Assembly (NCBI GenBank): GCA_030737835.1
Contig: CM060853.1
Location: 4,978,086-5,042,085, forward strand
Length of the DNA: 64,000 nucleotides
DNA from: Acorus gramineus
Lineage: Eukaryota; Streptophyta; Magnoliopsida; Acorales; Acoraceae
Reading direction: 5' to 3'
Shown here: piece after piece, positions 50,563-61,718 of the stretch
Layout of the letters: every line of letters begins with the position of its first letter
Numbering within the stretch: the first letter of the stretch is position 1
Notes under the pieces: model-generated
What the model was told of the DNA's origin: nothing
What the model saw: only the letters and a program-made list of their open reading frames with translations
The model's database searches: none
Translations under genes and position numbers: made by a program

Positions 50563-50690
50563 CACGTATGAAGCTTCTGGAAAGTTTGGGACCAGGTGTT
50601 GAATATTTGGACCATACGTGGAAGTAGCAGTTGATATCTATCTTCGACGGAACACAAAAATATCTTGTCTCTGTTTTGGTGATCCACGTG
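50563..50690 (-). promoter_or_regulatory. ACGT-core boxes in the HSF promoter
   Basis: CACGTA (50563-50568), TACGTGG (50615-50621) and the perfect G-box CACGTG (50685-50690) lie within 130 bp around the heat-shock element. ACGTG-type boxes bind bZIP/ABF factors and are typical of ABA-responsive promoters. HSFA6b is an ABA-responsive HSF in Arabidopsis. Function here is inferred. Confidence 0.55.
50570..50587 (-). promoter_or_regulatory. Heat-shock element (four alternating units)
   Basis: GAAGCTTCTGGAAAGTTT contains GAA-nn-TTC-nn-GAA-nn-TTT: three perfect and one near-perfect inverted 5-bp unit, the canonical HSF binding site. It lies about 750 bp upstream of the HSF start codon and just beyond the CT-rich leader. 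It reads equally on both strands. Confidence 0.8.
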
Positions 50691-50896
50691 AACATGTACT
50701 ATTAAAAGCAATAAAAATTTTCCCAACGTCGGTGGAATGGACGTTCGCGATGATATTAAAGTTTCGATTTTTTTTTTTTTTTTAAATATGAATGTAGATA
50801 TTTATTACCCGAAACTCTAAATAAAAGGAAAAAAAAAAAAGAAAAAAAAAAGACAATAAAGAAAAGAGAAAAAAAAAAGCACGTCTGATTGATTAA

Positions 50897-51238
50897 GGCC
50901 CCGTTTGGTACGGCGTTTAAACGCGTTTTTGTTTTTTAAAAAATTGAAAAGCTAAAATCGTGTAGTTAAATGGGATAACTTTTTATAGAATTGAAAGCTG
51001 GATTCTTTTTAATTTTTTTCTTGAAATCTGTGTTTTAAAAAGCTTATAAACAATACTTTTTGGTCGGAATCGATTTTTTAAATTAAAAAGCAACTTTCTC
51101 TGTCAAACATTAAACTCCTTTCAAATATTGATTCATGAATTAAAAAAAAACATCCTAAAAAAATGAAGGTCTAAAATCATCTTAAAAAACAGCTTTATTC
51201 CAAAAACTACTTTTTAATCTGTGTTTTCAAACGGACCC
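50897..51238. mobile_element. Tourist-like MITE, copy 3, with TAA target duplication
   Basis: It is flanked by TAA on both sides (50894-50896 and 51239-51241). The termini are GGCCCCGTTTGGTACGGCG and CAAACGGACCC. The body is the reverse complement of copies 1 and 2 (441-759, 1219-1559). The 3-bp TAA duplication and GGCCC-GTTTG ends mark a PIF/Harbinger (Tourist) MITE. 342 bp. It inserted about 200 bp beyond the HSF promoter G-box. Confidence 0.88.
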
Positions 51239-51241
51239 TAA

Positions 51242-52377
51242 GTCCAGGTAGAAGAGTAAGCTAACCTATTCGTATTTACAAACAGCTCGCAATTATATAT
51301 TGACACATATATGTCAAATGCTCGACCTCACTCTCTCGTGGACATTGAAACATGTCCTACGAGATTTATACATATGATGAAATTATGTATGAATTACTAG
51401 TTTTATAATTACGAGTTTTGAAATCTATTAATTTTATTTTTTACCTCTCTGTCAAAATCATTACATATGAATTACAATATCATTCAAAACATAAAAAATC
51501 ACAACATCATTGAACATGTCCAAAGGAGCTTTATAGGAATGCTCCCATCCTTGGAGGAACATATATCGAATAGCAGAAGTGAATTTCTCTTTGGAAGTGG
51601 GCAAAGAGCATGCAAAATTTAAACATGAATTGTCCACCATGGAGAGTTACCAAAACATTATTTGAATGATGTTCCTTACAGTCTTTATATGTTGTTCGAA
51701 TTACAGTCCCAACAATCATGGTGAGTGCCCAAAAAAACTACTTCAATGATGGATAACAAAATCACTCGTAAGCTTAGTATGACTTGTAAATAAATTCAAT
51801 CTACTTAATCTCCATTGTTCTTGCCTTGTAATATTATAAATTGTTTACTAACACAATAAAATTATTAAATTTGACAAATATGCCATTTGATGTAAATGCT
51901 GAGACTCTTGGTTGCTAATTCTTTTGGCAACCAGAGAGCTTCGGATATCAAATAAGGTAAAAAAGATAGATGAAGGAATTTGATCAAAGTAAAATGTAGA
52001 CTCAAATAAGAGTGCATTCCAGGAATCATCCATCCTTGTAATCCTCTCATCCATGCACAATTTGATATTTTTCTTTTCCACATAGTTGATGAATAAGTTT
52101 TATACAAATGTTCCCATATGGCCTAAAAAGTTAATATTATTACTAGAACAACATAATAAAAGAGCTAAAAAAAAAAGAATGGAAGAACTTGTGATAAAGC
52201 AAAAACAGTGGTTGACAATAAAATTTACAATTACCACTTGCCTATTAAATAATAATAATAATAATAATATATTGCATTTAACTTCTTTTTTTTTTTTTTT
52301 TTTGATGTATGCATCACCATCAATTCATGAGCAAACCTGATATTTTCCATCTACATTTGATATAATATAAACCAGTG
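51242..52377. other. Intergenic, no supported gene
   Basis: Short minus-strand ORFs at 51531-51719 and 51848-52107 show no domain I recognise. An (AAT)n run at about 52249-52268 and a poly-T run near 52286-52303 are present. Nothing else stands out. Confidence 0.4.
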
Positions 52378-52650
52378 GACAAACTAAATGACAGATATGG
52401 GACGCCTTTCAAAAATCTGGGAAGAGTCTTCTGATATATGCCATTGTTGGTTGGATGTTAACAATCTTTAGCTTGCCATCCAAACAGTTGAGGGAAGACC
52501 TTTCCTCTGTCCCAGATAATGCAAAAGCCTAATGAATGGAATACCAAAGGTCTCTAGCACCCTGACTGCAGCATTTGGTGGTGAATATAGGAGGCCAAAT
52601 AAGCTTAGTTTTCAGTGGCAGTGGTTCATTCCAGGATCTGCAAGTCAGTG
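52378..52650 (-). pseudogene. Possible decayed exon of an unidentified gene
   Basis: After an acceptor-like TTGCAG (about 52640), one minus frame reads KLSLFGLLYSPPNAAVRVLE, then FGIPFIRLLHYLGQRKGLPS and RLLTSNQQWHISEDSSQIFE, before ending near 52390. It is interrupted by two stops (TGA near 52616 and TAA near 52475). The composition looks protein-like, but I do not recognise the family. It may be a gene relic; a chance open stretch is not excluded. Confidence 0.3.
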
Positions 52651-53920
52651 AAAGGTGTATGAAAGCTGATGGTAATTCCATGGAACTTGGAAAGAGAGAA
52701 TAAAAACTTACGGCATCAATAAAAAAATCTGCTCCACTGATGTATTCCCAAAGCAGCAGGGAAGCATTGCATACATTCCCACATATAGACAGGGAAAGAA
52801 AAGCTTCTTTACCTGTTGAACAGAAGTTCCCCATGAGTAACAACAATAGTGCACAGAATATATATGAGATGACAAAAATGGAAGGTTTCCACCTTTAATG
52901 TAAGAAATAACACAGACGAGATATTGAATGTTTCTGGTTTTCAAATTCTTGTAGTCTGATCTTGTGATCCCAACAGCCCCAGTGACCATTCATTTGGTGA
53001 GGAACACCCATACTTTAAGCCTTCCTGTACCCACCAAGAGGCAAGTAAAAACTCGATGTAGTTCAAATTTCTCTACAATTGGTGATCCATGTCCTTGAAT
53101 CCAGATAATATAAGCTTGAATCAATGGAGCTAAGTTTGAACCTTGGTAGAATAATCTCATAGGATATGATCAGCTTGGCTTGATATGTTCACCCCAAAAA
53201 CTCATAAATATCTTGTGTAATAGGATGATATAATCATCATGTAAACAATTAAAAGGTCGGAGAGGAAATCAAAGCTAGGAAGACATTTCAGTTAGCAAAC
53301 AATTATATATATATGTATGTGTCCAAGCACATGGGTATACACATACAAACAAGTTTCCAGTACAGTTTCCAAACATTCCGTGATATGGATCCACTACCAC
53401 CATCCATCAAATGCTCCATTTTTCATTAGATGGGGATGTAATTGTGCCACATCTCAAATGCTTGAACTAACGTGCTACAAAACAGTTCATTTAACATTGC
53501 TCTTTCTGCTATTTTACAAGCTTTTATGCATACACAATGATACAAGAGAAATAAAAATACAGAAATTACTTGTAAATGGCATGCAGTGAATGAAAAGTTT
53601 TGTGGCAAGCTATGCAGCACAGGTACGGACACGGCAACGTGGCAGTTTTTGATATAAAAAAAAAAGGATAAGGAGGTGACCAAGATACGACAACAAAAGC
53701 AAAACACTTCTGTATATAGTATTAGAATCAAAAGATTTATCCACTTATCCATGAATTCCCCTTCACCCAACTAGTGATTTACACACATGCACAAATTAAT
53801 CTTAAAGAATTAAGATTTTGCCAAAGTATATGACATTTACCTCTACTCGGGTATATGCCATGGTGCATAGAAAATACCTAGGACAATTTCATAATCAAGT
53901 GGATGCTTGAACTTGATCTC

Positions 53921-54585
53921 TCATGTTCGAGGATGAGGCCGAAAATAAGGATGTCGCATAGCTTCATCGACACTTAACCGATCTTCCTACAAACAACAAC
54001 AAATGCAACATGACAAGTTCTTTTATGAAAGACTTGCATAAGAGATGGAAAGTAATTTGTGAAAGATACCCATTTCTATTCTTTACCTTCCCCCCAAAGA
54101 CAATAGAGATTGATATTAAGAATGGGACAGCATCGTAATGATTTTGTTTTTACGTAATTTTTCTTGAAATTATCCCAGAAAACTACTACAGCATTTAAGA
54201 ACCAACTACTTCAGCAATGATATGACTCAAAAAGTATTTATATACTTCCTTAAAATGTGATCAAAAGCCTTTAGAGAGAGGAAGCAAACTAGTATATTTA
54301 TAATTTAGTCAATGATAACCAATTTTTAAAATATTGGATACTTACAGGATGCCAAAAAAGCAGTTGGCGCACTAACCGCAATGCCCAAATATTGGGAAAC
54401 CTGTATAATAATGTTGACACCCAAGGCATGATAAGAACATGAATGATATTTAAATTCCAAGGTGACAGAAACTGAAGTGCACACAATTTGAAATTGTTAC
54501 TTTACCCTAATCCAAGAGGGTCTCTACTCTTTATCTGATTTGAAAAAAACTCTTCTGAGCATTTCCAGGAAGCTGGCCAAACCGC
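53921..54585 (-). CDS. Protein-kinase-like gene, last three coding exons (5' part not visible)
   Basis: Exons 54506-54585, 54346-54400 and 53921-53986 join with GT-AG borders and correct phases. They read AVWPASWKCSEEFFSNQIKS, then FPNIWALRLVRQLLFWHP and EDRLSVDEAMRHPYFRPHPRT followed by a stop. The block L-(x)-R-Q-L-L-x-W-H-P-E-D-R-L-S-V-D-E-A-M-R-H-P-Y-F is the end of a protein kinase catalytic domain (subdomain XI, conserved Arg and HPYF). The protein ends eight residues after it, so this kinase has no C-terminal extension. I cannot name the family. Upstream exons are not found before the retrotransposon block that begins at about 55 kb. They either lie beyond 64 kb or have been lost. Confidence 0.8.
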
Positions 54586-55059
54586 CTGCTTATTAAAAAG
54601 GGTCTAGTCAGTATATCTAGAGGTTCATTTTCTCTATAAATTAATTTTCATTAAGATTGTGACAAAATGGAATGGAAGTATTTGATCTACTTAAAGCTAT
54701 AGGGGGGAGGGAGGGCACCATGGGGGAGTCGGGGGGTGTGGTGTGTGAAGGGGGAAGGGTAGCACAGATCTTCTACCATGCAAGATCATATAATATAACT
54801 GAGATGAACTCAGGATACACACAGCTCAACAAAATCTCTCTCAAAAAATGTTACTTTGCACATGATATCCATTCTTGTCCCACATGCCATATTAACACCG
54901 GCATATTGACTGCCCGGATTATAATTCAAAGTAAATGGCCAACGAATACAACCAACAACAAATGTATCACGTCTATCCAGTGTTCAGTGTTGGATATGCA
55001 GCCTGTGCGGCCGCATATGCGGTTCGGTCACATGCTAAATGCGGGCCGATTCCGCCTGT

Positions 55060-56181
55060 TGGTTGTGTAAACAGGTCGGGCAGGCCCATTTGGCCCGCCC
55101 GACCCATTTACCACTTAGCCCACGCAGGAGCCACTACGGCACGGTTACATAACCGATTGCCCACGCAGAACTGTCACACGGTTACATAACTATTCATCCA
55201 CGCAGGGGTCTAACGGCTACATGATCAGTGGTGCCTCACGCGTGGCCCTTGCGCACCACATCTTTGCCCACGCACGCATCTCGCCAACTGCATCCTTGCA
55301 ACCGCCAGCTTTCGTGGCATAACCGCCCACTCTCGCTTGTTTGCAACTAATTGCGTTCGTGGCGAGTCCACGTGTGCAACACTTCCCCACTTCGCCCACA
55401 TTCCGTCGTGTCTCAGTGGTTTCGTGCCCCACAAGTCCTCATGAACCCATCTGTCTTGGAGCACGCCTTTGCTCGGGCACACCCGATCATTGTGCCCCGG
55501 GTGCCCGTACCGTTGTCTGACAGCCCACGTACTGTGCGGATTCCCCTTTGGATGGAGTGATCGTTGCGCAGCACTCCTGCACGTCTCGCAAGTGCCCACG
55601 TCTGGCTTATGCAGTCCAGTCCTTGCCCACGCCTGGTTCATGCGCCCTCATGTCTGGCCACGTCCATTTCCCAAGCACGTGTCAACCACCACGCATCTCC
55701 CCCACGTTCCGTGCAAGGTCAGATCCCTTCTGAGTGTCCATGTGTCCCCCGAGTCATCGCGCACTCGGTGCACATCTTAGGACACAACTGGCCATGCTGC
55801 ATTGGTTCTCCTGAGTCCGTCCGGCAGATCCCATGAGTATGCCCGGACAAGATGTCTGGCACTCTAGACATGTTACCCGACACTCCCGGTCGAGGTTCCC
55901 GATGCTCCTGGTCGAGTTATCCGGTATTCCCGGATGAATAGCCTGACACTCCCAGTCAGGGCTTCCGAAGCTCCCGGTCTATTTGCCCGGCAAGCCCACG
56001 TCATTGCACCCGTGGTGGCGGCTCATTTGGATCACGCTTCTCAGTCATGCCTCCATATATGATTGGGGTCCGTTCCAGCCATCCCCACATGTCTCCAAGC
56101 CACGTACGCGTCCCACTCTTCTTGGCATGTCCGCAAGTCAATGCACACTTGCACACAAACATGCCTAGCATGTGTCCCCTA
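55060..56181 (-). repeat. LTR (mostly U3) of a Gypsy-like element, left copy
   Basis: This GC-rich stretch is the inverted counterpart of 63000-63863: 55305-56165 on the plus strand matches that interval on the minus strand almost throughout. ORFs in it are mirrored, with similar peptides, for example SPLRPHSVVSQWF on opposite strands. The leftmost part (CCGTAGTGGCTCCTGCGTGG on the minus strand) also matches the LTR end at 62884-62910. R/U5 is missing on its left side. The short coding frames inside are not genes. Confidence 0.75.
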
Positions 56182-56313
56182 TGTTAGAATCATGAATTGA
56201 AGAGAATGAACCGAAAATATTATTAGGGTTTGTACCCAATATTTATAGTACAAAAAGGAAAAAAAGGAAAATACTAATCTATCCTTAACCATAACATATA
56301 TACACATTTAACA
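56182..56313 (-). repeat. Copia 3' LTR
   Basis: 132 bp, TG...CA in both reading senses, adjacent to the polypurine tract. It is unusually short for a Copia LTR. Confidence 0.92.
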
Positions 56314-56326
56314 CCCCCCTTCAAAC

Positions 56327-58065
56327 TCAGGGTGGATCATACACCGAGAGTTTGCTCAAAAGAAAGGCATGGCGCTGGAGTGTATGGGATTTTGTGAAGA
56401 AGTCAGACAATTGAAGAGCAGAAAAAATATATGGTATGGACAATGTGCCTGCAAGAAAGTGATGCCGAACAAAGTGACAATCGATCTCGATGTGTTTTGT
56501 TCGCTCATGAAAAACTGGATTACTGGCAATCTGAATGGCACTCTTGTTATCATAATACAACGGAGTAGGTGCATTTATGACAACACCCATATCACCCAAA
56601 AGACGTCGAAGACAAACAACCTCAGCAGTAGTGGAAGCCATGGCACGGTATTCCGCCTCAGCACTAGAGCGAGAAACAATATCTTGCTTCTTGGCATTCC
56701 AAGAAATAAGAGAGTCGCCAAGAAACACACAAAAACCTGTCGTGGAACGACGATCGGTAACATCACCAGCCCAATCAGCATCAGCATAAGCACGTAGCTC
56801 AAGAGCGGAAGAAGAAGGGAGGAACAAAGCACGAGATATAGTGCCACGAAGATAACGAATGATCCGAAGAACCGCAGAGTAATGTGTGGTGCGAGGCGCA
56901 GCGACAAACTGGCTGACAACATGTACAGCATAAGCAATATCAGATGAGTAATGGTGAGATACACAAGACTGCCCACGAGTTGTCTATAACGAGTGACATC
57001 TGTAAGAGGATCACCATCATCGGGTCGGAGTTTGGCATTAAGCTCAATGGGAGTAGCAGAAGTGCGATCATCAGTCAGACAAGCGCGATTGATCAAGTCC
57101 GAAGTGTATTTGCGCTGAGAGAGAAGATAACCACGGGGAGCATAAGCGACCTCCAAACCCAAAAAATATCGAAGAAGTCCGAGGTCCTTCATCTCAAACT
57201 GACGCTGAAGATGCTGCTTGATTGACTGAATATGAGAGGAATCATCACCGGTGATAATCATGTCATCAACATAGAGTAACAGAATGGTACGGTGGCGACC
57301 AGAAGTATTAACAAACATAGCCGGATCTGAAGCACTCGGAACAAACCCAACAGAGTGAATGGCCTCAGTGAATCGAGCAAACCAAGCTCGAGGAGCCTAT
57401 TTGAGACCATAGAGAACCCATCGAAGATGACATGCGTGTCCAGATGGATGAGAAAGACCTGGAGGGGGAGACATATAAACCTCCTCTGATAAATCACCAT
57501 GAAGAAATGCATTCTTGACATCGAGCTGGTAAATAGGCCACTGACGGACAGAAGCGACAGAAATTAAGGTGCGAACAGTAGTCATCTTGGCCACAGGAGC
57601 GAAAGTCTCATCATAATCAATCCCATGCTGCTGAGTGAAACCGCGAGCGACCAGACGAGCTTTATGACGCTCAATCGAACCATCTAAGTGAGTTTTGATC
57701 TTGTAGACCCACTTACAACCAATGAAAACCTTACCTGCAGGAAGAGGGACAAGATCCCAAGTATGAGTGCGTTGTAACGCACTAAGTTCCTCTGCCATAG
57801 CATGCTCCCATTCAGGAATACCAACTGCCTCGCGATATGATTGGGGCTCCCAATGAGATGAAACGGCTGCAAGAAAGCTCTGAAAATGGGGAGAAAATGA
57901 GTCAGAAGAAACTAGACTTAGCCTCTGAGGAGGACGACGATCACGAGGTGGATTGCGGCGAGGAGCTGGTGCAGGGTCGACTGCGGGTGCATTGTCGACT
58001 GCCGGTCGAACAACATCAGGCGCAGGAGCAACAACAGGGGAACTCGACTCACATGAATCGTCTGC
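56327..58065 (-). pseudogene. Copia reverse transcriptase and RNase H region
   Basis: The frame starts after a shift in a Ser/Pro repeat (about 58060-58130). It carries WKWVYKIK-type GCKWVYKIKTHLDGSIERHK, then LVARGFTQQHGIDYDETFAP and QLDVKNAFLHGDLSEEVYM. A TAG at 57397-57399 replaces the Gln of the usual GLKQAPRAWF motif. The catalytic YVDD follows (LLLYVDDMIITGDD), then LLRYFLGLEVA. A one-base loss near 56945 breaks the frame within VYLTITHPDI. RNase H continues with AYADADWAGD, STTGFCVFLG and SSAEAEYRAMA, ending with KTKHIEIDCHFVRH-type text before the stop at 56327. Confidence 0.9.
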
Positions 58066-59929
58066 AGGAGGAGTTGACAAGGTCGTAGATGGGACATGAG
58101 GGACTATATGCGGGTGGGATAGAAGATGGCAAGGTTGTAGATGGGATAGGTGAGGGATTGGATGCAGGTGGGACAGACGATGGCAAGGTCGTAGATGGGA
58201 TAGGTGAGGGACTAGATGCAGGTGGGACAAACGATGGAGAGGACTCAGGAGTCGAGAAATCCAGAAAAATAAGGTCATCAACGGTAGACGGAGGAAGTGG
58301 AGCCGGAGGTGATGGAAGAGCATAATAAGGAAAATGCTCCCAAAAGGTGACATGACAAGAAATGCGAAGACGTCGTGCAATAGGATCATAACACTTGTAA
58401 CCCTTATGTTGAACATTGTATCCAAGAAAAACACACATAGCAGAACGAGGAGAAAGCTTGGTGCGTTCAGTGGGAGGAAGAAGAACGAAACATGTGCAAC
58501 CAAAAACACGAAGACGAGAATAATCAGGAGGCTGATTGTGAAGCCACTCAGATGGCGAGATACCACCAGTAACAGATGACGGAGTGCGATTAATGAGATA
58601 CACACTTGTGAGAACAGCCTCACCCCAAAACTCAACAGGGACGGATGCAGAAAGAAGTAAAGATCGAGTCATCTCAAGAATGTGACGGTGTTTACGCTCA
58701 GCAACTCCATTTTGTTGATGAGCATAAGGAGTGAAAAACTGAGGAAGAGTACCTTGGGATGTCAAAAACTCACAAAAAACCTTAGAACAATATTCACCAC
58801 CACAATCAGAGCGTAGCACCTTAATACGACGAGAAAATTGAGTCTCAACCATGGTAGCAAAAGAAGTATAAATACGCAATAAATCCGAACGACTAGATAG
58901 AAGATAAAGCCAAGTGAAGCGAGAATAGTCGTCGAAAAAAATACCATAATATCGATTTCCCCCTTTTGAAAAAATAGGAGATGGACCCCAAATATCAGAA
59001 TGGACTAAATCAAAGGGAGAATCAGAAATATGCGAACTGGAAGGGAAAGGGAGAGCCACGGGCTTACCCAATTTACAACCCACGCATGGTTGAAGATCCA
59101 TGCGAGAAACTGATCCTAATGCACTAGTGTTAGCAAGATATCGGAGTCTAGGCTGAGATAAATGACCAAGACAACGATGCCAAAGATTGAAAGGGGAAAG
59201 GGAAGGGGAATTTGTATCTAACCGCATAGAGGCAGCGGAAGGTTGATGAACATGAAGCTAATCCATGTAATAGAGTCCACCTTGTCGTCGTCCAATCCCA
59301 ATTCGTCTCCCAGTAAATCGATCCTGAATAGAACAAGATGATGAATCAAATGTGATCGTATAACCAAGGTCAGCAAGCTGACAGACAGAAAACAAACTCA
59401 TGAAAAGTTTAGGAACATGTAAAACATTAAGCACACTGAATCGATGAGAATGATCAGAAAGAATGTCAGAGCTTGAGACAGACATAGGAGAACCATCAGT
59501 GGTGTGAATAAGTGAAGGAGAATGTGGTGGTGTACAATTTAAAAGGATCGACGCATCCGATGTCATATGATGGGAAGCCCCGGAATCAAGAAACCATGAG
59601 GTTCTCGGTATACCTGGTACATGAGTAGAAGCAGACTGAACGGAGGCAGAAAGATCTGTATCAATTAATGAGCGCAACATGTCATAAAGATGCTGGTATT
59701 GATCTTGTAACCCCTTTAAATGTGCAATAAGTTGAGGTGTAGTAAACTGTGGTGGAGCGGAAGCAATACTAGATGCAACTACTGATGCACAAATTTGATC
59801 ATGATGACGAGGTGATTGAGCAGACGAATGAATTGATGATGAGAGAACGACATCTCGAGCACGTTTTCTAGCCAACTTGCGGCATTCGAGGGTCACATGA
59901 CCAAAGGAATGACAATATCTGCAATCCAT
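58049..59929 (-). pseudogene. Copia zinc knuckle, protease and integrase region
   Basis: From an ATG at 59929 the frame encodes a CCHC knuckle (CRYCHSFGHVTLEC), then the aspartic protease site (SWFLDSGASHHMT). A TAG at 59258-59260 interrupts it. The same frame resumes with the integrase HHCC zinc region (LWHRCLGHLSQ, CVGCKLGKP), the DDE core (LVHSDIWGPS, FDDYSRFTW, QQNGVAERKHRH) and a Pro/Ser-rich linker. It stops at 58049 after a frameshift. The normal gag capsid region is absent ahead of the knuckle. Confidence 0.9.
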
Positions 59930-60089
59930 AGTACTTGCACAGCAACAGATCAAAACAAACAATATCTGATAGATCCAAAACAGTAACAGATGCGTAGAGC
60001 ACGAAAAGATGATCAAAATGAGTACCAAAATGACTATATTCGGAGTCCGAATGAGCCCGTAGTGGCCAGAGAAAGAAAACTGCCAAAAA

Positions 60090-60990
60090 ATCACCGACGG
60101 GGTGGCCGGAGGCGGTTGCCGGAGCGGTGGCCGGAGGCGGCGACCGGAGGTGGCAGCCGGCGGTTCCTGGCGGTGTCTGGCTGTTGCCTGCGGCGACGGT
60201 GACCGGCAAAGACAGTCGTGGGAACCGAGTGCGCGGATCGCACGGGGGCCGGATGCTGGGCCGGGCACTGGGCTGGGCGTGCTGAACCGGGTGCGTACGA
60301 GCGGGATCCGGGCCGGGCGCGCACGGGATCAGGGTCTGGCGGTCATGGGATCCGGGTGCGCTGGTTCAGGATTCGGGCCGGGCGCGAGGCGGGACGCGCT
60401 AGATCCCGCTGGCGCTAGCTGTCCGGGCGGATTTTGCGGACACGGCAGATCCCGGGAAATCCGGGCACGATCGTGGTCGCGCGAGCGGAAAGATTCGCGG
60501 ACGCGGCAGGGCGCGACTGGGCGCAAAAGGCAGGGCGCGACTGTGTGATCTTGGGCGTGGCAGAGCGACGCGGCAGGGCAGGCACGACTGGGGCGGCGCG
60601 CGGTGTTGGAGGGGCGGCTCAAGCGGCGCTGGGCAGTAGCAGGGGTGCGACAAGGGCAGATCTGAGCGGGGCAGGATGTACGGATGCGCGCGCGGGTGAC
60701 TGGGCGACACAGGGAGGTGGCAGGGCGGCTCAGGCAGCGCTGGGTAGCGGCAGGGCTACAACAGGGGCAGCGGATCTGCGTGTGGCAGCCGTGGGGCTAC
60801 GACAGGAGCAACGGATCTGCGCGGGGGCAGCCGCGGAGCTGTGCGGGGCTGCGACAGAGGCAGCGGATCAGTGTGGGGTAGCCGCGGGGCTGCGCGGGGC
60901 AATGGCGGGGGCGACAGGGATGCGCGAAGGCGCGACGGTGACACAAACGGGTGCGACGGACAGCGGAGCGTCAATGATCTAGCAAACGGA
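60090..60990. other. GC-rich insert between Copia 5' LTR and the zinc knuckle
   Basis: About 900 bp made of CGCGGCAGGGC-, GGGGCTGCG- and CCGGGCGCG-like words, far richer in GC than the surrounding element. It opens long frames on both strands (Gly/Ala/Arg/Pro-rich) but none resembles a gag capsid. It occupies the position where gag should be. It may be a captured host fragment or an expanded leader. Confidence 0.7.
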
Positions 60991-61045
60991 GAATAACGTC
61001 AATAAAAAATCAAAGGAAAAAATTTGGATTGAAGCTCTGATACCA

Positions 61046-61177
61046 TGTTAGAATCATGAATTGAAGAGAATGAACCGAAAATATTATTAGGGTTTGTACC
61101 CAATATTTATAGTACAAAAAGGGAAAAAAGGAAAAGACTAATCTACCCTTAACTCTAACATATATACACATTTAACA
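61046..61177 (-). repeat. Copia 5' LTR
   Basis: 132 bp, adjacent to the primer-binding site at 61034-61045. It has the same ends as the 3' LTR, with roughly five substitutions. Confidence 0.92.
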
Positions 61178-61718
61178 CTCTCCACGTGCCATGAGTTTAA
61201 AGGTGTGACAAGCCTTCCCCACCCATTGAGTCTGACGTCCTCGTCAGAGCAACCTTCGAGTAGCCACTCTTCCACTATGTGACTAACCTTGATGAGGCTG
61301 CACATATTCCCACGACTTAAGGCACCCGTCATTTGGTCCTCGCACGATTCCTCCTGGATCAGCATTGCCCCGAGCCCGCCAATAATCACATAAGTCGACC
61401 CACCCGCCGACTTGAACGTTGACGGATCCCGGCACGTCAACAATGGGTTTTGCCTCCGAGTTCACCGCCAATTAAGGTAAGACTCCTTGGTGAGCGCAAT
61501 TCCCCACTTGCGCACAACTTTCTATAGATAAAGTTGTGCGTGGTGCACACCCAACTCCCGCCGCGTCAAGGTTCATCATGCCACCCTTCTCGAGGGCCCT
61601 CCTCCAGTTGCAATGCGCTCAAGAGTTGGAGGGGATTGACTCGCACACAATCCCCAACTGATGATGAGTCTGCTTCCTCGACAACCAAGGCGTTCAACTT
61701 CTCCTTCTTGGGATAGTT
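61178..61718 (-). pseudogene. Gypsy-like element, decayed sequence downstream of gag
   Basis: After the gag stop the frames continue only in pieces: NYPKKEKLNALVVEEADSSS then EAKPIVDVPGSVNVQVGGWV. The last resembles the segment leading into a retroviral-type protease. It is cut by the Copia insertion at 61177. No reverse transcriptase or integrase of this element exists in the window. Confidence 0.5.

Larger units (their letters stand above)
56182..61177 (-). mobile_element. Ty1/Copia retrotransposon, complete but inactivated
   Basis: Two 132-bp LTRs (56182-56313 and 61046-61177) begin TGTTAGAATCATG and end CATTTAACA; I count about five differences between them. On the minus strand the 5' LTR is followed directly by the primer-binding site TGGTATCAGAGC (61034-61045, initiator-tRNA-Met type). 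The 3' LTR is preceded by a polypurine tract (56314-56322, GAAGGGGGG). The domain order is zinc knuckle, protease, integrase, reverse transcriptase and RNase H, the Copia order. Two nonsense codons and two frameshifts are visible. The flanking 5-mers (CCCTA and CTCTC) do not match, so no target duplication is preserved. Confidence 0.93.

Noticed and set aside
55217-55836. Several frames of 60-140 aa in the LTR copies
   Set aside because: They recur inverted at 63321-63809 within LTR U3 sequence, which is non-coding. Similar peptides in both places reflect repeat identity, not genes.
60102-60982. Long Ala/Gly/Arg frames in the GC-rich Copia block
   Set aside because: Open on both strands because of composition, with no domain and no match to gag.
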